Shown here: positions 4,556-5,645 of the stretch, one piece after another
Layout of the letters: every line of letters begins with the position of its first letter
How positions within the stretch are numbered: position 1 is the first letter of the stretch
Source: Candidatus Bathyarchaeota archaeon
GTDB taxonomy: Archaea; Thermoproteota; Bathyarchaeia; RBG-16-48-13; JAGMEO01
NCBI GenBank assembly: GCA_023128135.1
Contig: JAGMEO010000037.1
Coordinates: 1 to 5,645 of the forward strand
Length of the DNA stretch: 5,645 bases
Direction: 5' to 3'
The notes under the pieces: generated by a model
The model's database searches: none
Told to the model about the DNA's origin: nothing
The model's input: only the letters and a program-made list of their open reading frames with translations
Translations under genes and position numbers: made by a program

Positions 4556-5645
4556 TTGCTGAGTGTTTCTGAGGATGATTTTAAAATTCCCTTCTTTATT
4601 GAGAACGGGTTCGTTAGGAGAAGATGTAACCAGTGTGGTGATTACTTTTGGACTCAGAACCTAGACCTAATGAACTGTGGAGAATCTCCATGTCAAGAGT
4701 ACAGTTTTATAGGGGCTCCTCCTACCAGCAAGAAGTATTCCATGGCTGAGATGAGGAAGGCTTTTTTATCATTCTTCGAGGAGCATGGTCACACAATAAT
4801 TAAACCTTATCCGGTTATCGCCCGTTGGAGAGACGATTTATACGTTACTATAGCCAGTATAGCTGACTTTCAACCGTTCGTGACAGATGGCGTGATCCCC
4901 CCGCCTGCTAACCCGTTAGTCGTAAGTCAACCTTGCCTGAGATTTAATGACATTGATAACGTGGGGTTGACTGCGGGACGCCACCTTGTCATTTTCGAGA
5001 TGGGTGGTCATCACGCTTTCAACTACCCTGACAAAAAGATCTACTGGAAAGATGAAACCATTAGGCTTCATCATCAATTCATAACTGAAAGGCTTGGTGT
5101 CAAATCAGACCTTGTGACTTACAAGGAAGGTATGTGGTCTGGTGGAGGTAATGCGGGACCAGACGTTGAGGGCATCGTTAACGGTCTTGAGGTCTGTACT
5201 TTAGTCTTCATGCAGTACAAGGTTGTCGGTGATAAATTCATTGATATGCCTTTGAAGATTGTAGACACAGGCTATGGAATTGAGCGTTACACTTGGCTTT
5301 CCCAAGGAAGTCCAAGCGGCTTTCATGCCATCTATGGAAACACATTTGATAAAATAATGTCAATGGCTAGACTGAGCGATGTGGACGAAAAACTTCTAGT
5401 TGAAAGTGCCAAGCTGTCTGCTTTGATGAAGGTGGAGACAACTTCAGACAAGATGGCTCTGAGAGAGAAAGTTGCCAAGCGGCTTGAAAGAACCGCTTCA
5501 GAATTAGAAGCTGCGATGGTTCCAGTCGAAAGTGCTTACGCGGTGATGGATCACACAAAAGCCCTTACTTTTATGCTAGCAGAGGGCGTGGTCCCATCAA
5601 ACGTGAAAGCAGGCTATCTAACCAGACTGCTGATAAGAAGAACAT
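4556..5645 (+). CDS. alaS: Alanyl-tRNA synthetase, archaeal type (3' end outside window)
   Basis: Class II synthetase that activates alanine, charges tRNA-Ala and, in later domains, hydrolyses mischarged Ser/Gly-tRNA-Ala. About 363 codons of a gene that is usually near 900 codons are present, without any stop to the right edge. The archaeal N-terminal extension carries four cysteines, C24, C27, C41 and C46, in RRRCNQCGDYFW...NCGESPC, probably binding zinc. The aminoacylation core shows VVSQPCLRFNDIDNVGLTAG and RHLVIFEMGGHHAFNYP, then the active-site glycine run MWSGGGNAGPDVEG, GLEVCTLVFMQYK and VDTGYGIERYTW. The start is TTG 4556: the frame opens after TAA 4511-4513, GGAGGG lies 5 nt upstream, and a later start would cut into the cysteine motif. 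It follows rpl12 by 167 nt with terminator-like tracts between, so it is probably its own transcription unit. The editing and C-terminal domains cannot be seen. Confidence 0.96.
   Translation, partial: MLSVSEDDFKIPFFIENGFVRRRCNQCGDYFWTQNLDLMNCGESPCQEYSFIGAPPTSKKYSMAEMRKAFLSFFEEHGHTIIKPYPVIARWRDDLYVTIASIADFQPFVTDGVIPPPANPLVVSQPCLRFNDIDNVGLTAGRHLVIFEMGGHHAFNYPDKKIYWKDETIRLHHQFITERLGVKSDLVTYKEGMWSGGGNAGPDVEGIVNGLEVCTLVFMQYKVVGDKFIDMPLKIVDTGYGIERYTWLSQGSPSGFHAIYGNTFDKIMSMARLSDVDEKLLVESAKLSALMKVETTSDKMALREKVAKRLERTASELEAAMVPVESAYAVMDHTKALTFMLAEGVVPSNVKAGYLTRLLIRRT

Noticed and set aside
1..5645. CRISPR array, insertion sequence, attachment site or defence system
   Set aside because: No regularly spaced repeats, transposase-like frames or terminal inverted repeats were seen; the window is housekeeping genes.

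Overview
This window is archaeal. It carries the conserved cluster ftsY – secE – spt5 – rpl11 – rpl1 – rpl10 (P0) – rpl12, followed by an archaeal-type alaS. Archaeal or eukaryote-like versions of Spt5, L10/P0 and the L12 stalk protein (tail GLGSLFG), a one-helix SecE, oligo-T terminators and TATA-like boxes all exclude Bacteria. The sequence is fairly AT-rich. The details fit the TACK side of the Archaea, such as Bathyarchaeia or Thaumarchaeota relatives, but that placement is an inference from remembered protein features and was not computed. All intact genes lie on the + strand.

Layout. Positions 1-698 hold the 3' part of ftsY, the SRP receptor GTPase; it is open at the left edge. Positions 716-1177 hold a decayed gene that I read as dtdA (archaeal D-aminoacyl-tRNA deacylase). 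It has an in-frame stop, several frame changes and a missing middle third or more. Positions 1178-1268 form a short leader with an imperfect stem-loop whose 3' arm contains the probable secE ribosome binding site. secE (1269-1445, TTG start) is short and easily missed. It is followed closely by spt5 (1459-1953), rpl11 (1956-2441), rpl1 (2493-3143), rpl10 (3154-4029) and rpl12 (4098-4388). Two T-rich tracts after rpl12 probably end the operon. alaS starts from TTG at 4556 behind its own Shine-Dalgarno site and runs off the right edge.

How the genes work together. FtsY and SecE belong to co-translational membrane targeting and the Sec61/SecYEG channel. Spt5 is the RNA polymerase processivity factor that can link transcription to translation. 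L11, L10 and L12 build the GTPase-activating stalk base and stalk, L1 forms the opposite stalk, and AlaRS charges tRNA-Ala. The cluster is housekeeping gene-expression machinery, with no mobile elements, CRISPR, tRNA or defence genes seen.

The most notable points are the dtdA remnant left inside a highly conserved essential cluster, the hairpin that could mask the secE start, and a P0 protein that lacks the usual acidic GLGxLFG tail while retaining a visible 26-residue tandem repeat in its L12-binding region. I found no convincing sign of an undescribed multi-gene system.
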